From NCBI GenBank assembly GCA_018384365.1, contig JAHAYX010000017.1, positions 96,004-160,003 of the forward strand: a DNA stretch of 64,000 bases. Direction: 5' to 3'. Shown here piece after piece: positions 40,033-48,267 of the stretch. Origin of the DNA: Clostridiaceae bacterium. GTDB taxonomy: Bacteria > Bacillota > Clostridia > Oscillospirales > QAMX01. The first letter of the stretch is position 1. Each line of letters begins with the position of its first letter. The notes under the pieces are model-generated. The model was not told where the DNA came from and made no database searches. It saw only the letters and a list, made by a program, of their open reading frames with translations. The translations under genes and the position numbers were made by a program.

Positions 40033-41055
40033 ATGATCAATATGCAAAACTGGCTGCAGGACATGAAGTCCGCGCCGCGTAAAAAGGCCATGCCCATTTT
40101 ATCCTTCCCCTGCGTCAGTCTGATGGGGATCACGGTGGCGGAGCTGATCAACAGTCCGGCACTCACCGCAGAAGGTATGGCGCGGGTCGCCGCGCGCTGC
40201 GACGCTGCCGCTGCGGTCAGCATGATGGACCTCTCCGTGGAGGCGGAGGCTTTCGGCGCGCAGATCCGCGTGTCGGAAAACGAGGTGCCGACCGTTACCG
40301 GCGCCCTGGTCGAAACGCCGGAGGCGGCAGAAGCGCTCGCCGTCCCGCCGGTCGGCGCTGCCCGCACGGGACAATATATCGAAGCCATCCGGCTTGCCTG
40401 CGAAAAAATCACGGACCGTCCGGTTTTTGCGGGCGTGATCGGCCCGTTTTCCCTGGCAGGACGCCTGATGGACGTCTCCCAGGCCATGATCTACTGCTAT
40501 GACGAACCGGAAATGGTGCATACCGTCATGCGGAAAACGACCGATTTCCTGATTGCCTACTGCAAGGCTTATCAAACCACCGGCGCAGGCGGCGTTGTCA
40601 TCGCCGAACCGCTGACCGGGCTTCTCTCCCCCGCACTCGCGGAGGAATTTTCCGCGCCCTATGTCCGTGAGCTGGTCGCGGCCGTGCAAACGCCGGATTT
40701 CCCCGTGATTTACCACAACTGCGGCAACAACACCGTCCGGATGCTGGATGCCATCCTCACGGCGGGCGCCGCAGGCTATCACTTCGGCAATGCCGTGGAT
40801 ATGCGCGAGGTACTCGCCCGGATGCCGGCGGATGTGCTCACAATGGGCAATATCGATCCCGCCGGGCAGTTCCGCAACGGCACGCCGGAGAGCATCCGCC
40901 GTGAAACGCTGGCGCTGCTGCGGGACTGCTGCCCGCAGCATCCGAATTTTGTCATTTCCTCCGGCTGTGATATCCCTCCTGCCAGCCGCTGGGAAAACAT
41001 CGACGCATTTTTTGAAGCCGTCGCCGCCTATTATGAGGAAACAGCCCGCGCCTGA
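40033..41055 (+). CDS. Uroporphyrinogen decarboxylase family protein, methyltransferase-like
   Basis: A 340-aa TIM-barrel protein of the UroD family. The zinc-ligand pattern VIYHNCGNNTVRML and VISSGCDIPPASRWENIDAF is that of cobalamin-dependent methyltransferases (MtaA/MtbA type), which move methyl groups between a corrinoid protein and a thiol. It is not that of haem-pathway HemE. No corrinoid protein or substrate-specific partner lies beside it. The ATG at 40033 is 12 nt behind AGGAG; a GTG at 40021 abuts the ribosome site and is less likely. Confidence 0.85.
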   Translation: MINMQNWLQDMKSAPRKKAMPILSFPCVSLMGITVAELINSPALTAEGMARVAARCDAAAAVSMMDLSVEAEAFGAQIRVSENEVPTVTGALVETPEAAEALAVPPVGAARTGQYIEAIRLACEKITDRPVFAGVIGPFSLAGRLMDVSQAMIYCYDEPEMVHTVMRKTTDFLIAYCKAYQTTGAGGVVIAEPLTGLLSPALAEEFSAPYVRELVAAVQTPDFPVIYHNCGNNTVRMLDAILTAGAAGYHFGNAVDMREVLARMPADVLTMGNIDPAGQFRNGTPESIRRETLALLRDCCPQHPNFVISSGCDIPPASRWENIDAFFEAVAAYYEETARA

Positions 41056-41077
41056 GCGCGCAAGCCATGCAAAATAA

Positions 41078-41119
41078 GCCCGCAGAACCCGGGAAATTCC
41101 GGTCTGCGGGTTCTTTTTT
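41078..41119 (+). terminator. terminator of the UroD-family gene
   Basis: GCCCGCAGAACC...GGTCTGCGGGTTC hairpin then TTTTTT. Confidence 0.85.
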
Positions 41120-41139
41120 GAAAAATATGCGATACCCTC

Positions 41140-41168
41140 TTTACAAGATAGAACAAATGTTCTATAAT
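41140..41168 (+). promoter_or_regulatory. sigma-A promoter with LexA (SOS) box in the spacer
   Basis: TTTACA, 17 bp, TATAAT. The spacer holds AGAACAAATGTTCT (41150-41163), a match to the Gram-positive LexA site GAAC-N4-GTTC, placed where a repressor would block RNA polymerase. The RNA it makes is not obvious. Confidence 0.7.
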
Positions 41169-41282
41169 AAGTTTGTTCGTAATAGCTTCGCTCTTTTTTG
41201 GTACCTGCGTAAAATAGATATTTTCGTTCCGGGACGCGCAAATGCCGGCTATGTATGCAGCCGCCCCGAGGGGCGGCAGGGT

Positions 41283-41453
41283 TTACATGATGTGTTCTTC
41301 CGCGCAGTTGTCCAAAACGCGCATACCCATTTCCTTCCGGCCTGCGACCGGGAATTTTGCAATGCTTACCGCATCAAATTTCGCGCAGAGCCTTTTTTCC
41401 GGGTTCAGGCGGAGATTCTCCGTTTGTGCAGATTCTTTTTTCTCTCCGGTCAT
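41283..41453 (-). CDS. Small hypothetical protein (56 aa)
   Basis: Too short for the ORF track. ATG is preceded by GGGGTG at 6 nt. The product is Lys/Glu-rich and soluble (MTGEKKESAQTENLRLNPEKRLC ... NCAEEHIM). A GCCGCCCC-GA-GGGGCGGC palindrome lies after the stop (41260-41277) but lacks a U tract. An 86-aa plus-strand ORF overlaps; its composition is less protein-like. No family recognised. Confidence 0.4.
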   Translation of the reverse strand: MTGEKKESAQTENLRLNPEKRLCAKFDAVSIAKFPVAGRKEMGMRVLDNCAEEHIM

Positions 41454-41574
41454 AAACATCACCCCGCATCAGTATGTCCGGAAAACAAAAAATTCTGCAT
41501 AAAATCCCTGCCGGTTCCGGCAAAATCATGCAAAAAAAGAGCGCTTGCCGCGTTTTATGAAAGGAGCTTTCCCA

Positions 41575-41840
41575 TGCAGAAAACCAATCTTCCCCTCGAC
41601 CTCTTCCCGCCGCTTCCGACCCGGGAGGCGTCGCGTGGGCCGCACTGCCCGATCTGCGGCGAAGCGGCGGAAACTTTTTATATTGACCGCTGGGGTATGA
41701 CCGTCGGCTGTGCCGCATGCATCTGTGCGAAGCACAAAAAATCGCCTGCCGCCTCCGCCGTGGAGGACGCCGCACCGGCCGGGCAGTGCGAAAACAGAAA
41801 AGGAGGGCGTCAATATGCGAAAACCGGGCTTTTCCTATAA
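41575..41840 (+). CDS. Small zinc-ribbon-like protein (88 aa)
   Basis: An 88-aa product with HCPICGEAAETFYIDRWGMTVGCAACI, a CxxC ... CxxC arrangement typical of a small zinc ribbon. The C-terminal part is low-complexity. ATG follows AAAGGAGCTTTCCC; the tracked ORF begins about 500 nt upstream and is not credible. It overlaps the next ORF by 26 nt. Possibly transcribed from the SOS-type promoter upstream. Function unknown. Confidence 0.6.
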
Positions 41841-42312
41841 ACGCTGCGCCTGCTGCGGCAGGCTCTGGAATGTCTCTGCGCTTGCAGACAGTCCGGACAG
41901 ATATCTCTGTCCGGACTGCACCCTGCGGCGGAAGCGCCGCAGAAAGAAAAAAAAGGCCGTCCCCTTCCCGGGAGGACGGCCTTTTCGTAAAATATTTCGA
42001 TTACAGCAGCTCAATGCCTGCGGCGCGGCAGGCGGCGCGGGTCTCCTCATCCCAGACGGACGCCTGCACTTCCCCGACGTGCACCTTACCCAGCAGCAGC
42101 ATACACAGCCGGGACTGGCCGATGCCGCCGCCGATGGTCAGCGGCAGTTCTCCCGCCAGCAGCGCGCGGTGGAAGTCCAGCGTACGGCGCGCATCACAGC
42201 CCGCCTCGGTCAGCTGACGGTCCAGCGATTCCGGGCTGACGCGAATGCCCATACTCGAGATCTCCACGGCACGGTTCATCGCGTCCGACCACAGCAGGAT
42301 ATCGCCGTTTAA
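41815..42312 (+). CDS. Zinc-ribbon ORF running antisense into asnA
   Basis: ATG follows AGGAGGGCGTCAAT. The first 45 codons look real: RCACCGRLWNVS ... YLCPDCTLRRKRRRKKKK, a CxxC ... CxxC zinc ribbon with a basic tail. The frame then runs on through a terminator hairpin and 309 nt antisense to asnA, where the sequence is surely not selected as protein. The functional product probably ends near residue 50, or the original stop has been lost. Confidence 0.4.
   Translation: MRKPGFSYKRCACCGRLWNVSALADSPDRYLCPDCTLRRKRRRKKKKAVPFPGGRPFRKIFRLQQLNACGAAGGAGLLIPDGRLHFPDVHLTQQQHTQPGLADAAADGQRQFSRQQRAVEVQRTARITARLGQLTVQRFRADANAHTRDLHGTVHRVRPQQDIAV
41945..41985 (-). terminator. terminator of asnA
   Basis: AAAAGGCCGTCC/GGACGGCCTTTT stem followed on the minus strand by TTTTTTTTC. 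Confidence 0.9.
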
Positions 42313-43008
42313 GTCCCAATCGTCATAGTCCGGCGCGCGGCCGTCGTGCCGTTTGCCGGAGCGCAGCTTTTTGCCAACCTGCGTCAAAAGCGTGGTATGG
42401 TGCTCACGCACAAAAAAGTCCTCGCGCTCGCGCGGCGTGAGCGACGGATACAGATCCTCCAGCTCCTGCGTGGATACCACGGCGATGTTCCGGTCGATAT
42501 CCGAAGAAATGCCCTCATAGCGGCAGGTTAACACGTCGCGCGTGATGCAGATGGCGTCGAGAATGCGGCGCACGGCATCCGTCAGATACGTCAGCGTGCG
42601 CTGTTCCGGCGTAATGACCTTTTCCCAGTCCCACTGATCGACATAAATGGAGTGCAGATTATCCATTTCCTCATCGCGGCGGATGGCGTTCATATCGGTA
42701 TACAGGCCTTCGCCGGGCTTGAAGCCGTAACGGTGCAGCGCCATGCGCTTCCATTTGGCCAGAGAGTGCACAACCTGCGCATCCGTGCCCGTTTCCTTAA
42801 TATCAAAGCTGACCGGGCGCTCCACGCCATTCAAATCATCGTTCAGGCCGGTGGCGGCCTCCACAAACAGCGGCGCCGAGACGCGTTTTAAATTGAGCGC
42901 CATGGAAAGCGAATCCTCAAACGTGCGCTTGATCAGCGCAATTGCGTCCTGTGTCCGGTAAAGATCCAGCTTCGGGTGGTAGCCCTGCGGGATAATGGTC
43001 TTGCTCAT
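42001..43008 (-). CDS. asnA: Aspartate-ammonia ligase (asparagine synthetase A)
   Basis: A 335-aa class II synthetase-like enzyme making asparagine from aspartate, ammonia and ATP. It shows LNLKRVSAPLFVEAATGLNDDLNGVERPVSFDI, VVHSLAKWKRMAL, GLYTDMNAIRRDEEMDNLHSIYVDQWDWEKVI, and TIGGGIGQSRLCMLLL near the end. Full length. ATG follows GGGGGAATTCCAA. The promoter is a perfect consensus (TTGACA-N17-TATAAT); the leader of about 45 nt leaves no room for a T-box. Confidence 0.97.
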   Translation of the reverse strand: MSKTIIPQGYHPKLDLYRTQDAIALIKRTFEDSLSMALNLKRVSAPLFVEAATGLNDDLNGVERPVSFDIKETGTDAQVVHSLAKWKRMALHRYGFKPGEGLYTDMNAIRRDEEMDNLHSIYVDQWDWEKVITPEQRTLTYLTDAVRRILDAICITRDVLTCRYEGISSDIDRNIAVVSTQELEDLYPSLTPREREDFFVREHHTTLLTQVGKKLRSGKRHDGRAPDYDDWDLNGDILLWSDAMNRAVEISSMGIRVSPESLDRQLTEAGCDARRTLDFHRALLAGELPLTIGGGIGQSRLCMLLLGKVHVGEVQASVWDEETRAACRAAGIELL

Positions 43009-43060
43009 TTGGAATTCCCCCGTTTATAGTAAAATATCTTCCCATTTTAGTTGATTCTTT

Positions 43061-43089
43061 ATTATAGTACGCCGCACCCGCTTTGTCAA
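43061..43089 (-). promoter_or_regulatory. perfect consensus sigma-A promoter of asnA
   Basis: Minus strand TTGACA, 17 bp, TATAAT. Confidence 0.9.
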
Positions 43090-43100
43090 TTGCCGTGCAC

Positions 43101-43130
43101 TTGACAAGTATTGCGCCGAAGTGTTAAAAT
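43101..43130 (+). promoter_or_regulatory. sigma-A promoter of the PHP gene
   Basis: TTGACA, 18 bp, TAAAAT, back to back with the asnA promoter. Confidence 0.8.
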
Positions 43131-43166
43131 ATACCTATTCTATCAGTGGAAAGGTCTGATTTCCCT

Positions 43167-43865
43167 ATGTGGTATCGGTATGAAACGCATATGCACTCGC
43201 GCGAGGGCAGCGCCTGCGGCAAGGACAGCGCCGCAGATATGGTGCGCGCCTATCATGCGGCCGGATATGCCGGTGCGGTCCTGACGGATCATTTTATCTG
43301 GGGGAACACGGCCATTCCGCGCGACCTCCCCTGGGAAGAACGGATGCAGGGATATTACGACGCTTACCTCTCCGCCAAGCCGCTGGCGGACGAGCTGGAT
43401 TTTGACCTGCTTTTCGGCATCGAGCATTTTTATGGAAACTGGAAGGAAATCCTGATCTACGGCCTTGGCGTGGACTTCTGGAAAGCAAATCCCGACATTC
43501 CGCAGATCAGCGTGGAGGAACTGGGCGAGCGCGTGCACGCGGCGGGCGGATTGATCTCCCATGCACATCCCTATCGCTTCCGCGCCTCCTATATGGACGC
43601 CTTTTATGAGCCGACGCTCACCATGTGCGACGCCATTGAGGTATTCAACCACTCCGATCCGCCCGAAATGAACGCCAAATCCATGGCGCTGGCGGAAAAG
43701 ACCGGCCTGCTGCGCACCTCCGGCGCGGATGTGCACTGGAAGGACTACGAAGGCATCGGCCAGGCTGGCCTGGCGTTCCCCCGCAGACTGCGCACCAACG
43801 AGGAATTTGTCGCGGCGCTGCGTGCCGGCGAAGGACGGTTGATTATCAACGGTGAAATCCTCTGA
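43167..43865 (+). CDS. PHP domain metallophosphoesterase-like protein
   Basis: A 232-aa protein of the PHP superfamily. Metal-binding motifs: YETHMHSREGSACGK (H-x-H), AVLTDHFIWGN, the glutamate in LFGIEHFYG, LISHAHPYRFR, and the late TSGADVHWK. Its reaction (phosphatase or other) is not known. ATG is 12 nt behind AAAGG; the tracked GTG at 43146 would leave a leader of only about 10 nt. Confidence 0.85.
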   Translation: MWYRYETHMHSREGSACGKDSAADMVRAYHAAGYAGAVLTDHFIWGNTAIPRDLPWEERMQGYYDAYLSAKPLADELDFDLLFGIEHFYGNWKEILIYGLGVDFWKANPDIPQISVEELGERVHAAGGLISHAHPYRFRASYMDAFYEPTLTMCDAIEVFNHSDPPEMNAKSMALAEKTGLLRTSGADVHWKDYEGIGQAGLAFPRRLRTNEEFVAALRAGEGRLIINGEIL

Positions 43866-43924
43866 CGGAGCGGAGCCGCTTCCTTTCCTTCCAAACAAAG
43901 GCAAGCAGCTCCGCCATCTTTCAT

Positions 43925-44009
43925 GCGGGTATGGCGGAATTGGCAGACGTGTTGGATTTAGGTTCCAATGCCGCATGGCGTGCAGGTTCAAATCCTGTTA
44001 CCCGCACCA
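43925..44009 (+). tRNA. tRNA-Leu (anticodon UAG)
   Basis: Acceptor GCGGGTA pairs with TACCCGC, followed by discriminator A and an encoded CCA. D-loop AATTGGCAGAC, anticodon stem TTGGA/TCCAA with loop TTTAGGT (anticodon TAG), a long variable arm of the class II type, and GGTTCAAATCC as the T-arm. The long variable arm and A73 fit leucine. Confidence 0.96.
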
Positions 44010-44010
44010 C

Positions 44011-44045
44011 AACCAGAGCAGGCAGATTATCGTCCTGCTCTGGTT
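44011..44045 (+). terminator. hairpin after tRNA-Leu
   Basis: AACCAGAGCAGG/CCTGCTCTGGTT, 12-bp perfect stem, but followed by A7 rather than T; it may mark the transcript end only weakly. Confidence 0.5.
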
Positions 44046-44201
44046 AAAAAAACAACAGGGTGTGCATTTTGCCGCACCATGAAAGAACGTGCGCCGTGCC
44101 TCGCCGGTTTCGGAAACGCCTCTTTTCCGCAGAAAAGAGCGCCGGATTTCCTTCGTTTATGATTGTCATTCTACGTTTTGCTAAGAAAGGGTCGAGCATG
44201 A

Positions 44202-44945
44202 ATGCGTATCGCAATTTGCGACGACAGTCTTTTAGACCGGGAACTAATCGTTGCATTACTGCATAAATATTTTATCGGAAAACCGATTTCCAATGAGATC
44301 CTGCAATATGAAAGCGGCGAGGAGCTGCTCCGCGATTTTGGGGAAGAGGAGTGGTTTGACCTCATTTTCCTCGACATTTATATGAACGAGCTTCTGGGCA
44401 TCGATGTGGCGCACAGACTGAGAACCCTGGGCTACCGCGGGAATATTGTGTTTCTCACGGCTACGTCGGATTTTGCCGTGGACAGCTATGACGTGGAGGC
44501 CATGGGCTATCTGCTGAAGCCGCACAGCTATGAAAAGCTTGCCCGGGTGATGGACAGAGCAACCCGGGGGATGACCGCAAGCACCTATCAGATCCGCCAA
44601 CATTCCAGAATTGTCCGGGTGCCCTACCACGAAATCCTGTATGTGGAAAGCAGCAACACAAAATGTATCCTGCATTGCTGCGACGGGCAGAGCTATGTGA
44701 TCTATAAACGGCTCGGCGATATCGAAAACGAGCTGAACGACGACCGTTTCCTGCGGTGCCACCAGAGTTATCTTGTGAATATGGATTATATCCGCAAGAT
44801 TGACAACCAGTTCACATTGGAAACGGGAGACACGGTACTGATCCGGCAGCGAAACCTGAAGGCGATCCGCCAGGCCGTGCTGGATTACATGGACCGCAAC
44901 CAGCCCCGCGCCGCAAAGATCCCTGTGGAGGTAAAAGCCGAATAA
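44202..44945 (+). CDS. LytTR family response regulator
   Basis: A 247-aa two-domain regulator. The receiver (1-120) starts MRIAICDDSLLDRELI with phosphoacceptor D58 (LIFLDIYMNE). The LytTR DNA-binding domain (about 135-235) has HEILYVESSNTKCILHC and FLRCHQSYLVNMDYIRKI. This is the AgrA/ComE/VirR layout. No histidine kinase or peptide gene is adjacent, so it is an orphan here. The ATG is 10 nt behind AAAGGG; an out-of-frame ATG overlaps it. Confidence 0.93.
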   Translation: MRIAICDDSLLDRELIVALLHKYFIGKPISNEILQYESGEELLRDFGEEEWFDLIFLDIYMNELLGIDVAHRLRTLGYRGNIVFLTATSDFAVDSYDVEAMGYLLKPHSYEKLARVMDRATRGMTASTYQIRQHSRIVRVPYHEILYVESSNTKCILHCCDGQSYVIYKRLGDIENELNDDRFLRCHQSYLVNMDYIRKIDNQFTLETGDTVLIRQRNLKAIRQAVLDYMDRNQPRAAKIPVEVKAE

Positions 44946-44954
44946 AGCGTCAAA

Positions 44955-44998
44955 AAACGGCCGGAACTGCGAGTTTTTCGCGGTGACGGCCGTTTTGT
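44955..44998. terminator. terminator, LytTR gene / deoC
   Basis: AAAACGGCCG ... CGGCCGTTTTG hairpin with a 24-nt loop. Confidence 0.7.
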
Positions 44999-45037
44999 TC
45001 TGCGCTTTTGTGAATCAGAAAGCAAAAATGCCTCCGT

Positions 45038-45766
45038 TCAGCGTTTTTCAATCACCAGATCCTGGTAACAGTGTTCTATTTCCTCGATAATGGCGTCCGC
45101 ACGCCGTGTTCCCAGGCGCGTCGCGCCCGCCGCAATCGCCATAACGGCCAGCGGCGCCGCATTGTATCCGCCAAAGCCGGAGAACTTCACGCCGACACCC
45201 TCCCCGGCGTTTTCGCGCATGATGGCGATCGACCGGACGTCTGGCGAACCGTTTCGCCCGGACGAGGTTTTCACGAAATCAACGCCCGCCTCCGCCGCAA
45301 TCCGGCAGCCGGCGGCCAACTCTTCGTCGGTCAGCAGTGCGGACTCCATGATGGATTTCACGACGTAGCCATAGGCGTGTCCCGCCTTCACAACCTCCGA
45401 AATGTCGTGTGCATACGTCTGATAGTCGCCGCCGCGCAGGGCGCCGACATTGGTTACAAAATCCACGCACGCAGGCCGTCCGCGCATGGCACGGCAGGCC
45501 GTTTCCACCTCGCGGACCTTTTCCGCGGTCGGCAGCGTTCCGAAGGGAAAAGCTGCGACGATTCCGGTCTCAATGCCCGTCCCCTCCAGGAAATCGGCGG
45601 TGCGTTCCACCCAGATCAGGTTGGGATGCATCCCTCGGAAGTGATAGCGGATCGCCGTTTCGGCGTGTGCGCGCAGTTCCTGCTCCGAGGTGCCCGGATC
45701 CAACACCGCAAAATCCATGAGCGACGCAAGCCGCGCCCGATCGTATGTTACTCCATGAATGATCAT
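45038..45766 (-). CDS. deoC: Deoxyribose-phosphate aldolase family protein
   Basis: A 242-aa TIM barrel of the DeoC/DERA family, splitting 2-deoxyribose-5-phosphate to acetaldehyde and glyceraldehyde-3-phosphate. Motifs: CVDFVTNVGALRGGDY, YVVKSIMESALLTDEEL (lysine region), and the Schiff-base lysine in VDFVKTSSGRNGS. GVGVKFSGFGGYNA replaces the usual GVKASGGI, so the substrate may differ. ATG follows GAGGTGGCGGC; the upstream FAD gene ends 9 nt before, so the two form an operon. Confidence 0.85.
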   Translation of the reverse strand: MIIHGVTYDRARLASLMDFAVLDPGTSEQELRAHAETAIRYHFRGMHPNLIWVERTADFLEGTGIETGIVAAFPFGTLPTAEKVREVETACRAMRGRPACVDFVTNVGALRGGDYQTYAHDISEVVKAGHAYGYVVKSIMESALLTDEELAAGCRIAAEAGVDFVKTSSGRNGSPDVRSIAIMRENAGEGVGVKFSGFGGYNAAPLAVMAIAAGATRLGTRRADAIIEEIEHCYQDLVIEKR

Positions 45767-45775
45767 GCCGCCACC

Positions 45776-47131
45776 TCACGAGAGCTTCGCGCCGAGCTTT
45801 TCCTGCAGGGTTTCACGCAGCAGCGCCGCGTCGAGCGCGCGCGGTTTGATATCCTGCGCGGCGCACAGTGCCGCCGCCGCGCCTGCGGCGCAGCCCAGCG
45901 CCATCATATTGCCCATGCTCTTGCCCGCCGAATGGCCCAGGAAGGTCGCGGAGGCACAGCGGCCGGCCAGCAGCAGGCCGTCCACGTCCTGCGGCACGAG
46001 TGAGCGGTAAGGATAGGCAAAGCCGGAGTCCATGGTGCCGATAAAGAGCTGATTTGCATCAATTGCACCGTATTTCCGCGCGATGGTGTCCGGGAATTCC
46101 CGGGACGACTGCGAATCCGCAAAGGTCAGGACATATTCGCCCACGATGCGGCGCGTATCGCGCACGCCCAGAATCGAACCGGCGCGGTCCAGCGCACAAT
46201 TTTCCGCGCCAGGCACCCTGTTTTCCCGCAGAATCGTGACGAGATCGGCGGCAACCCGCAGTCCGGCGCGGCGCGCCGCAGTAAGATCGGCGGAATCCAG
46301 GCCGTTTGAGGTCAGTTTCTGATGCAGCCATGCGCCGTTGTTCACACCGATCACGCCGGGCACCGTGCCATGGTTAAAGCCGTACCAGGCGGCGACATAA
46401 AGTCCCTGCTCGTCCGCGCGTGCCAGCATCTCCCGAAAGTCCGCGCCGTGCTGCGACAGCCACTCCAGAAAACGTGGGCAATCCACACCCAGCAGGGAGA
46501 ATCCCAGCGTGATCGGCATATGGATGGGTTCCCGGCTTTCGCCGCTGGTATCCGCTTCCGGAACAATTTGCAGACGAACGCTGGTGTCGGTGGGTTCCTC
46601 GTCCTTTCCTTCGGAGAAACGGCAGCCCGCAGCCGCGGCCAGATCGCCGTCACCCGTCGCATCCAGGAAGATTTTCGCACGATAGCGCACCAGACCGCGC
46701 TTTTCGCGCGCAATCACGGCGCAGACGCGGCCGTTTTCCACCTCCGCATCCATCACCGGGCTGAAGAGCCGCAGCGTAATGCCCGCCTCGTCCAGCATCC
46801 GATAAATTGCCAGCTCGGCATATTCCGGATGCGGGCAGAAGCCGTCGCCATTGATGCGGTCCTCCGGGCCGGGATAGGCGGCAAAAGGCGAAACCGCCAT
46901 CAGATTCTGCACAAAGGCTTCGTGCACGTCCGAGCGGATGCCGCCCTCCGTGCGCAGCCGGTTCACCGGCATAAAGGGTACGGCGCAGATCGTGCCGCCG
47001 GGCTGTCCGGCGCTTTCCAGCACCAGCACCCGTGCGCCCAGCCGTGCCGCCGCAACCGCGGCGCCCAGTCCGGCAGGGCCTGAGCCGCAGACTAAAACAT
47101 CCCAATTTTCCTTGTCGTCATACCGTTTCAT
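45776..47131 (-). CDS. FAD-dependent oxidoreductase
   Basis: A 451-aa flavoprotein. The Rossmann motif WDVLVCGSGPAGLGAAVAAARLGARVLVLES lies at residues 10-40 and AKIFLDATGDGDLAAAAGC around 155. The C-terminal VDGLLLAGRCASATFLGHSAGKSMGNMMALGCAAG closes the FAD site. This matches FAD-dependent oxidoreductases of the PF12831 type, whose substrates are mostly unknown. ATG follows GGGAGGAACAAC. Co-transcription with deoC suggests a catabolic pair, possibly for an unusual sugar or polyol. Confidence 0.88.
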   Translation of the reverse strand: MKRYDDKENWDVLVCGSGPAGLGAAVAAARLGARVLVLESAGQPGGTICAVPFMPVNRLRTEGGIRSDVHEAFVQNLMAVSPFAAYPGPEDRINGDGFCPHPEYAELAIYRMLDEAGITLRLFSPVMDAEVENGRVCAVIAREKRGLVRYRAKIFLDATGDGDLAAAAGCRFSEGKDEEPTDTSVRLQIVPEADTSGESREPIHMPITLGFSLLGVDCPRFLEWLSQHGADFREMLARADEQGLYVAAWYGFNHGTVPGVIGVNNGAWLHQKLTSNGLDSADLTAARRAGLRVAADLVTILRENRVPGAENCALDRAGSILGVRDTRRIVGEYVLTFADSQSSREFPDTIARKYGAIDANQLFIGTMDSGFAYPYRSLVPQDVDGLLLAGRCASATFLGHSAGKSMGNMMALGCAAGAAAALCAAQDIKPRALDAALLRETLQEKLGAKLS

Positions 47132-47223
47132 GTTGTTCCTCCCGATTTCTTCTTTTCCTGTATTTCTGCCCTTTCAACCGGGCATTTTTTTGCTTTTCCA
47201 AAAATTTTACGTGCTGCCGGGGT

Positions 47224-48267
47224 TCATTCCGCATCCGGCAGCACGATGGTGAAGCGCGTGCCCTCTCCCGGTGCGCTGGACAGGGTAATCTGCCCGCCGC
47301 ACAGCTCGCAGATGCGCCGCACGATGGAAAGGCCGATGCCGTTGCCCTCCGACGCACGGGACGTGTCGCCCTGATAAAACTTATCGAAGGCGTGCTGCCG
47401 GGTTTCTTCGTCCATGCCGGGGCCGTGGTCCGCAATACTGACCACCACGCTGCGGTCGGCATGCGTGCAGATCACTTCCACGCAGCTGCCCGGCTCGCTG
47501 AACTTGATGGCGTTGCCCAGCAGGTTCACCCAGACCTGCGACAGCAGTTCCTCGTTGGTATGGTAAGTGGTTTCCTCCAGGTCCAGGTCAAATTCGATTT
47601 CTTTCTCGCTCCACTGCTTTTCCAGCAGCAGAATACAGCTGCGGATCTGTTCGTCCAGATAAAAATCCGTCTTGTTCGTCACAATCTGCTGGTTTTCCAG
47701 CCGCGAGAGCAGCAGCACATTCGTGGAAAGACGCGACAGGCGCTCCGACTCGCGCACGATGATGTCGATATACTCCCGCCGCTGTTCCTCCGACAGGGAA
47801 TCCCGCGCCAGCTGGCGCGCAAAGCCGCGGATGGAGACAATAGGCGTTTTGAATTCGTGCGAAAAGCTGTCGATAAAGTCGTTGCGGAACATTTCAATGC
47901 CGCTGAAATCCTCCGCCATGTGGTTAAAGCTCTGCTGCAGGGCAGCAAGCTCCTCCGGCCCGCGCGAAACGGGCACACGCACGGAGAAATCGCCTTTGGA
48001 GACGGCGTCCAGTGCCTGGCTGAGCCGCCGGATCGGGCGCAGGAACTGAGATCCAACCAGCGCGGACAGCGCTGTGCCGAGCAGCACGCTGCCCACCACC
48101 ATCAGAATGGGGATGAGCGTTGCCATATGTGCCGGCGGTATCATGCCGAAGCGGCGCGCCAGTAGAAAGACACAGGCCGCAATCACGCCGGAAACCGTCA
48201 TGATGAGAAAGACGAACAACGTCAGCGCAATGCGCAGCGAACCGATATGCCGATATGGCTTTTTCAT
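47224..48267 (-). CDS. Two-component sensor histidine kinase
   Basis: A 347-aa kinase with two TM segments (about 12-38 and 48-70) and a very short extracellular loop, a HAMP domain (about 72-125), the H-box FIDSFSHEFKTPIVSIRGF (H137), and N, G1 and G2 boxes (NLLGNAIKFS, DHGPGMD, GNGIGLSIV). The tiny sensor loop is like intramembrane-sensing kinases (BceS type) that read an adjacent ABC transporter. Start overlaps the regulator stop (ATGA). A MacB-like ABC exporter is divergent. Confidence 0.95.
   Translation of the reverse strand: MKKPYRHIGSLRIALTLFVFLIMTVSGVIAACVFLLARRFGMIPPAHMATLIPILMVVGSVLLGTALSALVGSQFLRPIRRLSQALDAVSKGDFSVRVPVSRGPEELAALQQSFNHMAEDFSGIEMFRNDFIDSFSHEFKTPIVSIRGFARQLARDSLSEEQRREYIDIIVRESERLSRLSTNVLLLSRLENQQIVTNKTDFYLDEQIRSCILLLEKQWSEKEIEFDLDLEETTYHTNEELLSQVWVNLLGNAIKFSEPGSCVEVICTHADRSVVVSIADHGPGMDEETRQHAFDKFYQGDTSRASEGNGIGLSIVRRICELCGGQITLSSAPGEGTRFTIVLPDAE

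Noticed and set aside
41242-41502. 86-aa plus-strand ORF under the SOS-type promoter
   Set aside because: No ribosome site and poor composition; the opposite-strand 56-aa ORF is somewhat more convincing.
47168-47191. TGCCC/GGGCA hairpin followed by T7
   Set aside because: Five-base stem pointing in the plus direction with no plus-strand gene before it; likely chance.
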